A stretch of 64,000 nucleotides of DNA from Magnetaquicoccus sp039908525 (GTDB taxonomy: Bacteria; Pseudomonadota; Magnetococcia; Magnetococcales; Magnetaquicoccaceae): contig JAMOAY010000017.1 in assembly GCA_039908525.1 (NCBI GenBank), positions 1-64,000 on the forward strand. Direction: 5' to 3'. The notes under the pieces are model-generated. The model did no database searches. It saw only the letters and a list, made by a program, of their open reading frames with translations, and had not been told where the DNA came from. Shown here in pieces: positions 9,729 through 18,798 of the stretch (position 1 is its first letter; each line of letters opens with the position of its first letter). The position numbers were made by a program, and so were the translations under genes.

Positions 9729-9938
9729 TCGTCATCTGACACATTGTCCACCAGATCAGAGATCTGTGCGAGCTGTTCCGGTTCGCCTGAAACCATGCTG
9801 GCATCTTTCCAATCCCTTTTTAATGGTTCACCACTTCTTCCTGTCGGATAATGCGGGAGATCTCCAGCGTGGGAAACTGATAAGTAAAGATATTTCACTG
9901 TACAAAACAAATCACCATCAAGGCCGACCTCATCCCCC

Positions 9939-12900
9939 CTACCGGGATGCCAAGCCCAGCAACCCGCCCGCCCGGTGGTAGGCGCTTTGCTGCTCCGGCG
10001 ACATGGCCGCATACAGCTCCTCACCGAAGAGATTGATGTTGGCCGCCAGCAGGGCGAAGTCGCCCACCTCCAGACCCTTTACCTGCGTCGCGGTCAGATT
10101 GGACAACTGCACGGCCAGCCCTCCCTTGACCTGTGTGCTGCTCAACGCAGCGATCTGCGCCGCAGAGATGGCCCGGAATTGGTCTTCCGTCAAGGCCGCA
10201 ATCTCCCCGACACTCAAACCTTGCACCTGGGTACTGCTCAACAGGGCCATCTGCCCACTGCTCACACTTTCCAACACCCCGCTCAACTGCCCCGGACTCA
10301 GTGCATTCCACTGCGAAACCGAGAAGGAGGCCAATACCCCTGTCAGCTGATCGGCGGTCAACACCGCAATATCCCTGCTCTCCAACCCCTTGACTTGGGT
10401 AGTCGTCAGCGCCGTCAACTGCGCCGCGCTCAAGGCCGCGATCTGCACCGTGGAGAGATCCCGTACCTGTGCAGCGCTGAGACCCCTGAGCTGCCGGGTA
10501 GTCAGACGACTGAGCTGCCCGGTCGAGAGACCGCTCATTTGCGCCGCCGACAACACGGCCACGCCCGTGGCGCTCAACCCCTCCAGCTGTCCACCCTCCC
10601 CGTCACTCAAGGCACCGATCTGCTGCCGGGTCAGGGCGCGCACCTGCGTGGTGCTCAACGTGGCAAGGTCGATAGACTCCAAACCCTGCAGCTGCGCCAC
10701 ACTCAGCTCCTTGATCTGCGCCGTGGTCAGACCACCGATCTGCATCGTGGTCAGTGCCGTGATCTGCGTGGCGGTCAGACCCCTGAACTGTCCGGTGGCC
10801 AAGGCAGCCACCGCGCGGGCGTCCAGACCACCCAGTTGCGCCGCGCTCAGAGAGGCGATCTGGAGACTGGTCAGGGCGTTGATCTGCGTCGTCCCCAGCA
10901 GGGCCAGATCGGCCGGCCGCAGGAGCTCCAGCTGGGTCGTGGTCAGGGCAGCCACCTGCCCACCCCCCAGGGCCAGCACCTGCGTGCGGCTCAGCGCCAT
11001 GACATGGGCTGCGGTCAACCCCTGCCCCACCTGCACCGGCGTCAGCTGTGCGATCTGGGTCGCCGTCAGACTGCCGACCTGCTCTGTGCTCAATACGGCC
11101 AGCTGGGTGGTGGTCAATCCTCCCAGTTGGCCGGCATGGAAGGTGCGCAGCTGGGTGGTGGTCAATACCATTACCTGGGTGGTGGTCAGCGTCTCGATGC
11201 GCCGCCTGGTCAACCAGCCCATCTGCACGCTGGTCAGCGCACGGATGGCGTCGGTTGTCAGGCTGCTGGCCTGGGTGACGGTCAACCCCTCCCACTGCAC
11301 GCTGTTCAGACCGCCGCTTTGGGTCGCCGTCAGGGAGGCCATCTGCGTGGTGGTGAAACCGCCCAGCTGCACCGTACTCAACACACCCATATCGGTCGCA
11401 TCCAGTCCACTGAGCTGGATCGTATTCAAACTCGCCAACTGCAGGCTGGTCAAACCAGCCAGTTGGGCCGCAGAGAGGGTGGCGATCTGGGTCGAACTCC
11501 ACCCCTGCAGCTGGGTCGTCGAGAGGGTCCGGATCTGCCCCGCCGTCAATACACCGACCCGCAGCGCGGCCACGCCCTGGATCTGGTCGGCGTTCAGCCC
11601 GCGCAATTGGGCCACACCAAAGACCGCGATCTGGGTAACGTTCAGAACCCCCAGCTGGGCCGTGGTCAGGGCCGCCACCTGTGCGCTGCTCAGGGTTTGC
11701 AATTGGCTGGCGCTCAACACCCCCATCACCGTCGGCTCCAGCCCCCCCACCTGCGTGGCGCTCAGTGCCGCGATTTGCGTCGAAACAAGACGGGCCACCT
11801 GCGCGGTATGCAACGCGGCCATCTGGGTGGTGGTCAGCGCCCGCAGTTGGCTGCTGGTCAGTGCGGCGACGGCGGTGGCCCGCAAGCCCGCCACCTGGCT
11901 GGTGGTCAGCACGCCGATCTGCCGGCTGCTCAAGCCGCCGATCTGGGTCGTGGTCAGAGTTGTGGTGTTGAAACCGGCCAACTGGGTGGTGGCCAGGGCA
12001 GCGATCTGCACAGTGGTCAGGCCCGTCAGCTGGGTGGTGGTCAGGCTTGCCACCTGGGTCGCATCCAACCCCTTCAGCTGCGCCGTGGACAACACGCCGA
12101 GCTGCACCGGCGACAAACCCCACGCCTGGCCGGTGGTCAACCCGGCCAGCTGGCTCGCCGAAAACGCGGCCATCTGGGTCGTGGTCAGACCACCGATCAG
12201 CGTGGCGCCCAGCCCCCCCAGCTGGGTGGTGGTCAGGGCAGCGATCCCCATCGAACCGAGACCGGCCAGCTGGCCAGTGGTCAGGTGCTGGAAATGGGTC
12301 GCCGTCAACCCCGCCAGCTGGAGCGTGGTCAGCCCCTTGATCTGCGCAGCACTCAGTGCACTCTGCTGGCCGGTGGTCAGGGCGCCCAACTGGGCGCTGT
12401 GCAAGCCCCGCAGCTGCAGGGTTGTCAACAGGCCGATGTCGGTGGACTCCAGCCCCCCCAGCTGGACGGTGGTCAGGGCAGCCACCTGGAGCGAGGTCAG
12501 GCCAGCCACCTGCAGCGTGGTCAACTGCCGGAGATGGGTGGCCGTCAACCCCGCCAGCTGACCGGTGGTCAAGGCCCTGATCTGCACCGTGGTCAGGGCA
12601 GCCTCCTGGGTGGTGGTCAGGCGATCCATGTGGGTTGCGGTGATCCCCCTGAGCTGGGTGGTCGTCAACAGGCCGAGGGCGGTTGATGCCAGCCTTCCGA
12701 ATTGGCTGGTGGTCAAGGAGGCCAGCTGCGTCGGCGTCAGGCCGGCCACCTGCCGGACGGTCAGGGCGGCGATCTGCGTGGCGTCCAGCCCCTGCAGCTG
12801 TGTGGTGGAGAGCACGCCGATCTGGGTGGCGGTCAAACCCAGCCACTGGGTCGCCGTCAACGCACCCAGCTGGAGCGCACTCAACCCCCTGAGCGGGGCG

Positions 12901-13472
12901 GTGCCGAGCTTTTGCAGACCGGTCGCACTCAGGCTGCCCACCTGGGTCACGCTCAAGGCAGGCAACTGGCTGCTGGTCAAGAGCATCACCTGGGCGACCG
13001 ACAGGGCGGCCAGCGACGTGGTGGTCCAGGAGGCCAGTTGGGTGGCAGACAAGGCCACGATCTGCGTCGCGGAGAGACGGCTGGTCTGCGTGGTGGTCAG
13101 ACCCGCCAGCTGTGTGGTGCTCAGGGCGGCCATCTGCGTGGCGGTGAGGCCGCTCACCTGGGTGGTGGTCAAGCCACCCAGCCGGACACTGGGCAGACCC
13201 GCCAACTGGGTGGTGGTCAGGGCCGCCAGATGCGCCGGGCGCAGGCCGTCCAGCTGGCTGTCCGCCAGACCGGCCAGCTGAGCCGAACCCAGACCATCCA
13301 GCTGGGTATCCGCCAACGCGGTGAGCTGGGTCGAGCGCAAACCATCCAGCTGACTGTCCAGCAGGGCCGCCCACTGTGCGGAGGAGAGAAAATCCAACTG
13401 GGTATGGGCCAAAGTGGCCAATTGCACCGAGGTCAGGGCAGCCAGCTGGGTGGTGGTCAACGGGAAGGTCAC
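9939..13472 (-). CDS. Giant decapeptide-repeat protein of unknown function (xL[TS]TxQ[LIV]xxL repeats)
   Basis: A 1,177-residue protein made of roughly 110 copies of a ten-residue unit, typically ALTTTQLAGL. Leucine is nearly fixed at positions 2 and 10, Gln at 6 and an aliphatic residue at 7. The [ST]-x-x-Q pattern looks like a helix capping box, so each unit may be a short helix and turn stacked in a solenoid (inference). Register breaks occur near GDGEGGQ, VGQGLTAAH and in the C-terminal fifth, and a 30-odd residue non-repeat tail rich in Ala/Gly closes the protein. There is no signal peptide, membrane segment or known catalytic motif. The start is GTG 13472, with GGAGAAG five bases upstream; an ATG at 13538 in frame would add 22 unrelated residues. 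Two neighbouring frames are also long because the 30-base period contains few stops. Function unknown; scaffolding or adhesion are guesses. Confidence 0.8.
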   Translation of the reverse strand: MTFPLTTTQLAALTSVQLATLAHTQLDFLSSAQWAALLDSQLDGLRSTQLTALADTQLDGLGSAQLAGLADSQLDGLRPAHLAALTTTQLAGLPSVRLGGLTTTQVSGLTATQMAALSTTQLAGLTTTQTSRLSATQIVALSATQLASWTTTSLAALSVAQVMLLTSSQLPALSVTQVGSLSATGLQKLGTAPLRGLSALQLGALTATQWLGLTATQIGVLSTTQLQGLDATQIAALTVRQVAGLTPTQLASLTTSQFGRLASTALGLLTTTQLRGITATHMDRLTTTQEAALTTVQIRALTTGQLAGLTATHLRQLTTLQVAGLTSLQVAALTTVQLGGLESTDIGLLTTLQLRGLHSAQLGALTTGQQSALSAAQIKGLTTLQLAGLTATHFQHLTTGQLAGLGSMGIAALTTTQLGGLGATLIGGLTTTQMAAFSASQLAGLTTGQAWGLSPVQLGVLSTAQLKGLDATQVASLTTTQLTGLTTVQIAALATTQLAGFNTTTLTTTQIGGLSSRQIGVLTTSQVAGLRATAVAALTSSQLRALTTTQMAALHTAQVARLVSTQIAALSATQVGGLEPTVMGVLSASQLQTLSSAQVAALTTAQLGVLNVTQIAVFGVAQLRGLNADQIQGVAALRVGVLTAGQIRTLSTTQLQGWSSTQIATLSAAQLAGLTSLQLASLNTIQLSGLDATDMGVLSTVQLGGFTTTQMASLTATQSGGLNSVQWEGLTVTQASSLTTDAIRALTSVQMGWLTRRRIETLTTTQVMVLTTTQLRTFHAGQLGGLTTTQLAVLSTEQVGSLTATQIAQLTPVQVGQGLTAAHVMALSRTQVLALGGGQVAALTTTQLELLRPADLALLGTTQINALTSLQIASLSAAQLGGLDARAVAALATGQFRGLTATQITALTTMQIGGLTTAQIKELSVAQLQGLESIDLATLSTTQVRALTRQQIGALSDGEGGQLEGLSATGVAVLSAAQMSGLSTGQLSRLTTRQLRGLSAAQVRDLSTVQIAALSAAQLTALTTTQVKGLESRDIAVLTADQLTGVLASFSVSQWNALSPGQLSGVLESVSSGQMALLSSTQVQGLSVGEIAALTEDQFRAISAAQIAALSSTQVKGGLAVQLSNLTATQVKGLEVGDFALLAANINLFGEELYAAMSPEQQSAYHRAGGLLGLASR

Positions 13473-13601
13473 GGTTTCTTCTCCACATGGTGCAAGGCGA
13501 CACCCTGGGGCCGGAGCGACTCCCCCGGCACACGCCATGGCATGAAATGACCACCCTTCACAAGGGGTCAGCCATCAAAATCCAGCATTTCAGGAGACGG
13601 T

Positions 13602-13952
13602 TCAACGGCTGGTCAAGGGCCCGATGGGTCTGCCGCCCAGGATGTGGCCGTGCAGGTGAAACACCACCTGTCCCCCGTGAGCATTGGTATTGATGATGGT
13701 GCGATAGCCCGCCTCGTGCACACCCAGCAGTCGGGCCACATGGGCAATACGCTCCAGGAAGTGGCCCATCTCCGCACGATCCGCCTCGCCCAGGGCATCC
13801 AGCGAGGCAACATGCCGTTTGGGAATCACCAGAACATGGACCGGAGCCTGGGGGGCAATGTCGGGAAAGGCCAGCACGGTCTCATCTTCATACAGCCGCC
13901 TGGTCGGGATGGTCCCGGCGACTATTCGACAAAAAAGGCAGTCGTCAGACAT
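13602..13952 (-). CDS. HIT-family nucleotide-binding hydrolase (HinT-like)
   Basis: A 116-residue protein with an N-terminal CLFCRIVAG zinc-type motif and the histidine triad HLHGHILGG near the C-terminus, which is diagnostic of the HIT superfamily. The size and the FCRI start fit the HinT/PKCI branch, which hydrolyses purine nucleoside phosphoramidates such as AMP-lysine adducts in the cytoplasm. GGAG lies nine bases before the ATG. The gene follows the RNase P RNA gene on the same strand, about 40 bases downstream of it. Family and fold are sure; the physiological substrate is not known for most members. Confidence 0.92.
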   Translation of the reverse strand: MSDDCLFCRIVAGTIPTRRLYEDETVLAFPDIAPQAPVHVLVIPKRHVASLDALGEADRAEMGHFLERIAHVARLLGVHEAGYRTIINTNAHGGQVVFHLHGHILGGRPIGPLTSR

Positions 13953-13995
13953 CGGTTCTGCTCCAGAATTGAGGAGGAAAATGGCTCAGGATGGC

Positions 13996-14395
13996 CGGAG
14001 TAGGCCTGTAAGCCGGGTTCTGTGTCCCATTGTCTTGCGACAACAGGCTGGCGGTCATTCCTCTGGGTTGCACGTTACCGGGCAACTCTAGCGACCGACC
14101 CGGGGACTGGACGGACCGTCTTTGACGCCCCCCTATTTGGTCTTGCTCCAGATGGGGTTTTCCCTGCCACTTCCGTTACCGGAAGCGCGGTGCGCTCTTG
14201 CCGCACCGTTTCACCCTTACCGGCAACGGAGCGCCTCCCGGAAAAGGGGGGCTCCATCGGGCCGGCGGTTTGTTTTCTGTGGCACTGATCCCTGGGGTCG
14301 CCCCCGCCGGGCGTTACCCGGCATCCTGTCCTGTGGAGCCCGGACTTTCCTCTCGTTCTGAACAACCGAACGGGCGACCGCCCAGCCTACTCCGA
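13996..14395 (-). ncRNA. rnpB: RNase P RNA (bacterial type A)
   Basis: On the minus strand the conserved core elements appear in order: GAGGAAAGTCCGGGCTCC near the 5' end, GGTAAGGGTGAAACGGTGCG in the middle, AGAGGAATGACCGCC further on and ACAGAACCCGGCTTA at the 3' end. The termini GGAGTAGGC and GCCTACTCC pair to form helix P1 and fix the ends to within a few bases. At about 400 nucleotides the size is that of a type A RNA, which removes 5' leaders from pre-tRNA together with RnpA. It sits between the HIT gene and the RND adaptor, as a single stable-RNA unit. Confidence 0.96.
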
Positions 14396-14401
14396 CGATT
14401 C

Positions 14402-14430
14402 ATGATGGGCCATGGCGGGACACAGCGCAA
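14402..14430 (-). promoter_or_regulatory. Possible sigma70-type promoter of rnpB
   Basis: On the minus strand TTGCGC (14430-14425) and CATCAT (14407-14402) are separated by 17 bases and end about six bases before the first base of RNase P RNA. Both hexamers are imperfect, so the call rests mainly on position. Confidence 0.4.
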
Positions 14431-14609
14431 CCCCCGGCGACCAGGAGCCCCTCTGCAAAGAATGGCATGCCACTATAGGTCAATGCTTGCCGCCTGGGAA
14501 GCCCATGGACTATGATGGAATTTGGTGGCGCTTCGGGGGGGCGTGCGCCGCCCGGATCCCGTGCTGGCCTGCAACAGGTCGACGCCACACGACTGAAGAC
14601 ACGAATATC

Positions 14610-15722
14610 ATGTCCCTTTTTTTTTCCACAAACCGCCTGCGCCGCCTCCTGCTCCTGCTGACCATGACCCTGCTGACCGGCACCGGCTTTGCGGCCCCGT
14701 CGGCCGTGCTGACGGTGCAGACCGTCACACCACAAACCCGGGAGTGGGCTGTGGTGGAAAAGAGCAGTGGCAGCATCGCCCCCTGGCAAGAGTCGATCGT
14801 CGCCGCCGAAATCGGCGGACTGGCGGTGACCGAGTTGTCGGTCGATGTGGGCTCGGTGGTCCACAAAGGGCAGCTCCTGGTCCGCCTCTCCCAGGATGGC
14901 ATCCGGGCCAATCTGGCCCAGCAGCGGGCCAATGTGGCCAGGGCCAAAGCCGCTCTGGCGGAGGCCTCGGCCAACGCCAAACGGGCCCGCAGCAGTACCG
15001 GCACGGCCGCTCTTACGGAGCAACAATCCTACCAGTACCTCATCGCCGAAGAGAGCAACCGTGCCGCCCTGCTGGCCGCAGAGGCGGCTCTGCAGGCCGA
15101 GGAGGTGCGCCTCCGGCAAACTGAGATCTGCGCGGTGGATGACGGCATCATCGCGACCCGCACCGTCTCCCTGGGCAGTGTAGTCCAGCCCGGCGCCGAG
15201 CTGTTGCGGTTGCTGCGCCAGGAACGTCTGGAGTGGCGGGCAGAGCTGACCGCAGCACAGCTGCCGCTGGTACGACCGGGACAGGCGGCCCAACTCACCC
15301 TGGCGGATGGGCAGATCCTGCGCGGAGAGCTGCGCATGCTGTCACCCACCCTGGACCCCACCACCCGCAAGGCCATCGCCTATGTGGATCTGCCGGCGAA
15401 CAGCCCGGCCAGGGCCGGCATGTTCGCCCAGGGGGAGATCCAGATCGGCCACACGCCTGCCTTGGTCCTGCCGCAAACCGCGCTCGTCCTGCGGGATGGC
15501 AACAGCTATCTCTTCGAGGTGGTCCGCACGGAAGGAAACGAAGCCGGCACGGTCGAGCAGCGCAAAGTGACCACCGGTCGCCGCCAGGGGGAGTGGGTGG
15601 AGATTCGGGAGGGGTTGGCGGCCACTGCCCCGGTGGTGGCCAGTGGAGGGGCCTTTCTCAAACAGGGGGATCGGGTGCGGGTAACAGACAACCCCCATGA
15701 TGCCTCCGCAAAAACCCCATGA
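14610..15722 (+). CDS. RND efflux periplasmic adaptor (membrane fusion protein, HlyD/AcrA type)
   Basis: A 370-residue periplasmic protein. The N-terminus has basic residues then LLLLLTMTLLTGTGFAAP, a cleavable signal peptide. The mature part follows the membrane-fusion layout: barrel-sandwich half (GSIAPWQESIVAAEIGG), an Ala-rich helical hairpin (about residues 90-170), second half-lipoyl segment with GSVVQPGAELLRL, and a beta-barrel domain (LVRPGQAAQLTLADGQ). I chose ATG 14610 because the signal peptide then begins correctly; the frame is open further upstream without homology. Its TGA overlaps the ATG of the RND permease by four bases, so translation is probably coupled. An outer-membrane channel gene is not in the window. 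Confidence 0.9.
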   Translation: MSLFFSTNRLRRLLLLLTMTLLTGTGFAAPSAVLTVQTVTPQTREWAVVEKSSGSIAPWQESIVAAEIGGLAVTELSVDVGSVVHKGQLLVRLSQDGIRANLAQQRANVARAKAALAEASANAKRARSSTGTAALTEQQSYQYLIAEESNRAALLAAEAALQAEEVRLRQTEICAVDDGIIATRTVSLGSVVQPGAELLRLLRQERLEWRAELTAAQLPLVRPGQAAQLTLADGQILRGELRMLSPTLDPTTRKAIAYVDLPANSPARAGMFAQGEIQIGHTPALVLPQTALVLRDGNSYLFEVVRTEGNEAGTVEQRKVTTGRRQGEWVEIREGLAATAPVVASGGAFLKQGDRVRVTDNPHDASAKTP

Positions 15723-18700
15723 ATGTCTCCGCCTGGTCCATACGCAATCCCGTCCCGGCGGTGTTGCTGTTTGCCCTGCTGACCCTGCTGGGGTTGGGCA
15801 GCTTTCGCAGCCTGGGTATCCAGAATTTTCCCGACATTGAAGTTCCCGTGATCACGGTCCTGGCCAACCTGGAGGGGGCCGCCCCCAGCCAGATCGAGAC
15901 CGAAATCGTGCGCAAAATAGAGGACTCCATCGCCTCGCTGGGGGGGGTGGAGCATGTGCGCACCGTGATCACCGACGGGGCCGCCATCATCGCCGTGGAG
16001 TTCACCATCGACAAGGACCCCGAAGTGGCCCTCAACGATGTGCGCAATGCGGTGGATCAGGTGCGCGCGGATCTGCCCCCGGAGATGACCAACCCCGTCA
16101 TCTCGAAAAAGACCACCAGCGGTCGGGGTCTGGTCACCTTCACCGTCTCCTCCCGCTCCATGGACGCCACCGATCTCTCCTGGTTTGTGGACAACACCCT
16201 CTCCAAGGCCATCCTCTCGGTGGCCGGGGTGGGCCGTTTCGCCCGCATCGGCGGGGTGGATCGGGAGGTGCAGATCGATCTGGATCCGTTGCGCATGGCG
16301 GCCCTGGGGGTCAGCGCCGCCGACATCGCCGGTCAGCTCAAGCGGGTGCAACAGGAGGCATCCGGCGGTCGCGGCGATGTCGGCGACGGGGTACAGGCCT
16401 TTCGCACCCTGGCCACCACCGCCTCTGCGGAGCCTCTCGCCCGCCTGGAGATCCCCCTCGCCGATGGCCGCCGGGTGCAACTGTCCGAGTTGGCCACCGT
16501 CACCGACGGCGTGGCGGAACCCACCACCATCGCCCTGCTGGACGGGCAAACGGTGGTGGCCTTCGAGATTACACGGATCAAGGGCTCCAGCGAGGTAACG
16601 GTGGCCCATGCGGTGCGCAAGGCGGTCACCGCCCTGCAAGCCGCCCACCCCGAGGTTCGCATCGAAGAGGCCTACAACACCGTGGCCCGGGTACAGGACA
16701 ACTTTGACGGCTCCATGGAGTTGCTCTACGAAGGGGCTGCCCTGGCCATCCTGGTGGTCTGGTGGTTTCTGCGGGACTGGCGGGCCACCCTGGTGTCGGC
16801 CACCGCCCTGCCCTTGTCGATCATCCCCACCTTTCTGGTCATGAAACAGGCCGGCTTCAGCCTGGACACCTTGACCCTGCTGGCCTTGGCCCTGGTGGTC
16901 GGGGTGCTGGTGGACGATGCCATCGTCGAGATTGAAAATATCGTGCGCCACCTGCACATGGGCAAAACACCCTGGCAGGCGGCCATGGAGGCCGCCGATG
17001 AGATCGGCCTGGCGGTCATCGCCACCACCTTTACCCTGGTGGCGGTCTTTTTGCCGACCGCCTTCATGGGTGGGGTTCCCGGCAAATTTTTTCGCTCCTT
17101 TGGCATCACGGCGGCGGCGGCGGTGCTCGTCTCGCTGCTGGTGGCGCGCCTGTTGACGCCCATGATGGCGGCCTACATGCTGCGCCCTCTGGGGGAACCG
17201 CACCCGGACGGTCCTCTTCTTCGCCGCTATCTGGGCTGGGTAGAGTGGTGCGTCCGGCATCGGCGCACCACCCTGCTGGCCGCCATGGCCTTTTTTGTTG
17301 GCTCTCTGATGCTGGTGCCTCTGTTGCCCAAAGGGTTCATCCCGGTCGCGGACCGGGCGCAGACCATCGTCACCCTGGAACTCGCCCCGGGCAGTCCCCT
17401 GGCCGCCACCGAGCAGGTCACCCGGCAGGCTGTGGCGTTGCTGCGGGCCATGCCGGATGTGATCCGGGTCTTTGCAGCGGTCGGTTCGGCGGCCAATGCC
17501 GATCAGGGACCCCTGGGCGGCGGCTCCATCTCGGATGTGCGCAAGGCCACCCTGACGGTCAACCTCACCCACCGCAACCAGCGGGTCCGCCGGCAGGTGG
17601 AGATCGAAGAGGAGATCCGCCAGCGCCTGCGGGGATTGCCCGGTGTCCGGGTGGCCATCGCCTCCAGTGAACCGGGGGCCAAACTGCGGGTCTCCCTGGC
17701 CAGTGATGATCCCGTGGCCATGGACACGGCTCTGCGCAACCTGGAGAACGACCTGCGCACCCTGAAGGGGGTGGGCAACATCACCTCGGCCGCCACCCTG
17801 CAACGACCTGAAATCCATGTCTTGCCCGATCATGGCCGGGCTGCGGACCTGGGCATCACCTCGGAGGCTCTGGCCCGGGCGGTGCGGGTGGCCACGACCG
17901 GGGAGTACAAGGTGCTGTTGGCCAAACTGAATCTGCCCCAGCGGCAGGTACCGATCCGGGTGCGTCTGCACAAGGCGCTGCGCCAGGAGATGGCGGCCAT
18001 CGGTCAATTGCCGATTGCCGCCCGGCGCGGGACCGTACCCCTGTCGGCGGTGGCCGAGATCCGCATGGCCAGCGGACCGGCGCAGATCGACCGACTGGAT
18101 CGCATGCGCAACGCCGCCATCGATGTCGAACTGGGCAGCCGGGTGATCGGCCAGGTGATGGCCGAGGTAGAGGCCCTGCCCGCCCTGCGCACCCTGCCAC
18201 CGGCCGTCAAGCACCCCAGCGAAGGGGATGCGCAGCGGATGGCCGAACTGTTCAACAGTTTTGGCATCGCCATGGCCATTGGCATCCTGTGCATCTATAT
18301 CATTCTGGTGTTGTTGTTCCACGATTTCATGCAACCGGTCACCATCTTGGCCGCCCTGCCCCTCTCCCTGGGGGGGGCCTTCATGGCCCTGCTGGTCACC
18401 GGGCACGCCTTCTCCATGCCCGCCATCATCGGCATTCTGATGTTGATGGGCATCGTCACCAAAAACTCGATTTTGCTGGTGGACTACGCGGTGATGATCC
18501 GTCAGCAGGAGGGGATCACCCGCCAGGAGGCGTTGCGCCACGCCTGTCACAAGCGGGCACGGCCGATTGTGATGACCACCATCGCCATGGGGGCCGGCAT
18601 GTTGCCGGTTGCCCTCGGACTGGGCGCGGAACCCAGTTTTCGCGCCCCCATGGCGGTGGTGGTCATCGGTGGCCTGCTGACCTCCACCCTGTTGTCGCTG

Positions 18701-18793
18701 CTGGTCATCCCCGTGGTGTTCACCTACATCGACGACCTGCTGCAGTTCGTGCGTCGCCTGGGGAGGCGATTGTTGAAGAGCGGCCCGGCGTGA
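15719..18793 (+). CDS. RND-family multidrug efflux permease (AcrB/HAE1 type)
   Basis: A 1,024-residue inner-membrane pump of normal family length. It has the N-terminal helix with WSIRNPVPAV, a large periplasmic loop after it, six-helix block, second periplasmic loop and second six-helix block. Proton-relay residues of the HAE1 type are visible: the adjacent DD in GVLVDDAIVEIEN (TM4), K in GIVTKNSILLVDY (TM10) and R in ARPIVMTTIAMGAG. Export of hydrophobic or amphiphilic compounds driven by protons, together with the coupled adaptor just upstream, is expected; the substrate is unknown. The gene ends only five bases from the convergent end of the unknown three-gene operon, a likely junction between ancestral and acquired DNA. 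Confidence 0.93.
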   Translation: MNVSAWSIRNPVPAVLLFALLTLLGLGSFRSLGIQNFPDIEVPVITVLANLEGAAPSQIETEIVRKIEDSIASLGGVEHVRTVITDGAAIIAVEFTIDKDPEVALNDVRNAVDQVRADLPPEMTNPVISKKTTSGRGLVTFTVSSRSMDATDLSWFVDNTLSKAILSVAGVGRFARIGGVDREVQIDLDPLRMAALGVSAADIAGQLKRVQQEASGGRGDVGDGVQAFRTLATTASAEPLARLEIPLADGRRVQLSELATVTDGVAEPTTIALLDGQTVVAFEITRIKGSSEVTVAHAVRKAVTALQAAHPEVRIEEAYNTVARVQDNFDGSMELLYEGAALAILVVWWFLRDWRATLVSATALPLSIIPTFLVMKQAGFSLDTLTLLALALVVGVLVDDAIVEIENIVRHLHMGKTPWQAAMEAADEIGLAVIATTFTLVAVFLPTAFMGGVPGKFFRSFGITAAAAVLVSLLVARLLTPMMAAYMLRPLGEPHPDGPLLRRYLGWVEWCVRHRRTTLLAAMAFFVGSLMLVPLLPKGFIPVADRAQTIVTLELAPGSPLAATEQVTRQAVALLRAMPDVIRVFAAVGSAANADQGPLGGGSISDVRKATLTVNLTHRNQRVRRQVEIEEEIRQRLRGLPGVRVAIASSEPGAKLRVSLASDDPVAMDTALRNLENDLRTLKGVGNITSAATLQRPEIHVLPDHGRAADLGITSEALARAVRVATTGEYKVLLAKLNLPQRQVPIRVRLHKALRQEMAAIGQLPIAARRGTVPLSAVAEIRMASGPAQIDRLDRMRNAAIDVELGSRVIGQVMAEVEALPALRTLPPAVKHPSEGDAQRMAELFNSFGIAMAIGILCIYIILVLLFHDFMQPVTILAALPLSLGGAFMALLVTGHAFSMPAIIGILMLMGIVTKNSILLVDYAVMIRQQEGITRQEALRHACHKRARPIVMTTIAMGAGMLPVALGLGAEPSFRAPMAVVVIGGLLTSTLLSLLVIPVVFTYIDDLLQFVRRLGRRLLKSGPA

Positions 18794-18798
18794 GGCAA

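Noticed and set aside
9617..9840. A short minus-strand frame (MVSGEPEQLAQISDL...) just upstream of the AI-2E permease
   Set aside because: Its first 25 residues look protein-like, but it runs on as a shadow over the permease start and lacks a ribosome site; an upstream frameshifted extension of the permease cannot be shown.
9975..12686. A 903-codon plus-strand open frame over the repeat gene
   Set aside because: It is the antisense shadow of the periodic gene; its product is Gln/Gly/Arg-rich without pattern, and it has no convincing start.
10300..13450. A CRISPR-like or satellite array, because of the regular 30-base period
   Set aside because: There are no unique spacers between fixed repeats; units vary continuously and keep one frame with synonymous-type changes, ribosome site and start. 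It is a coding repeat.
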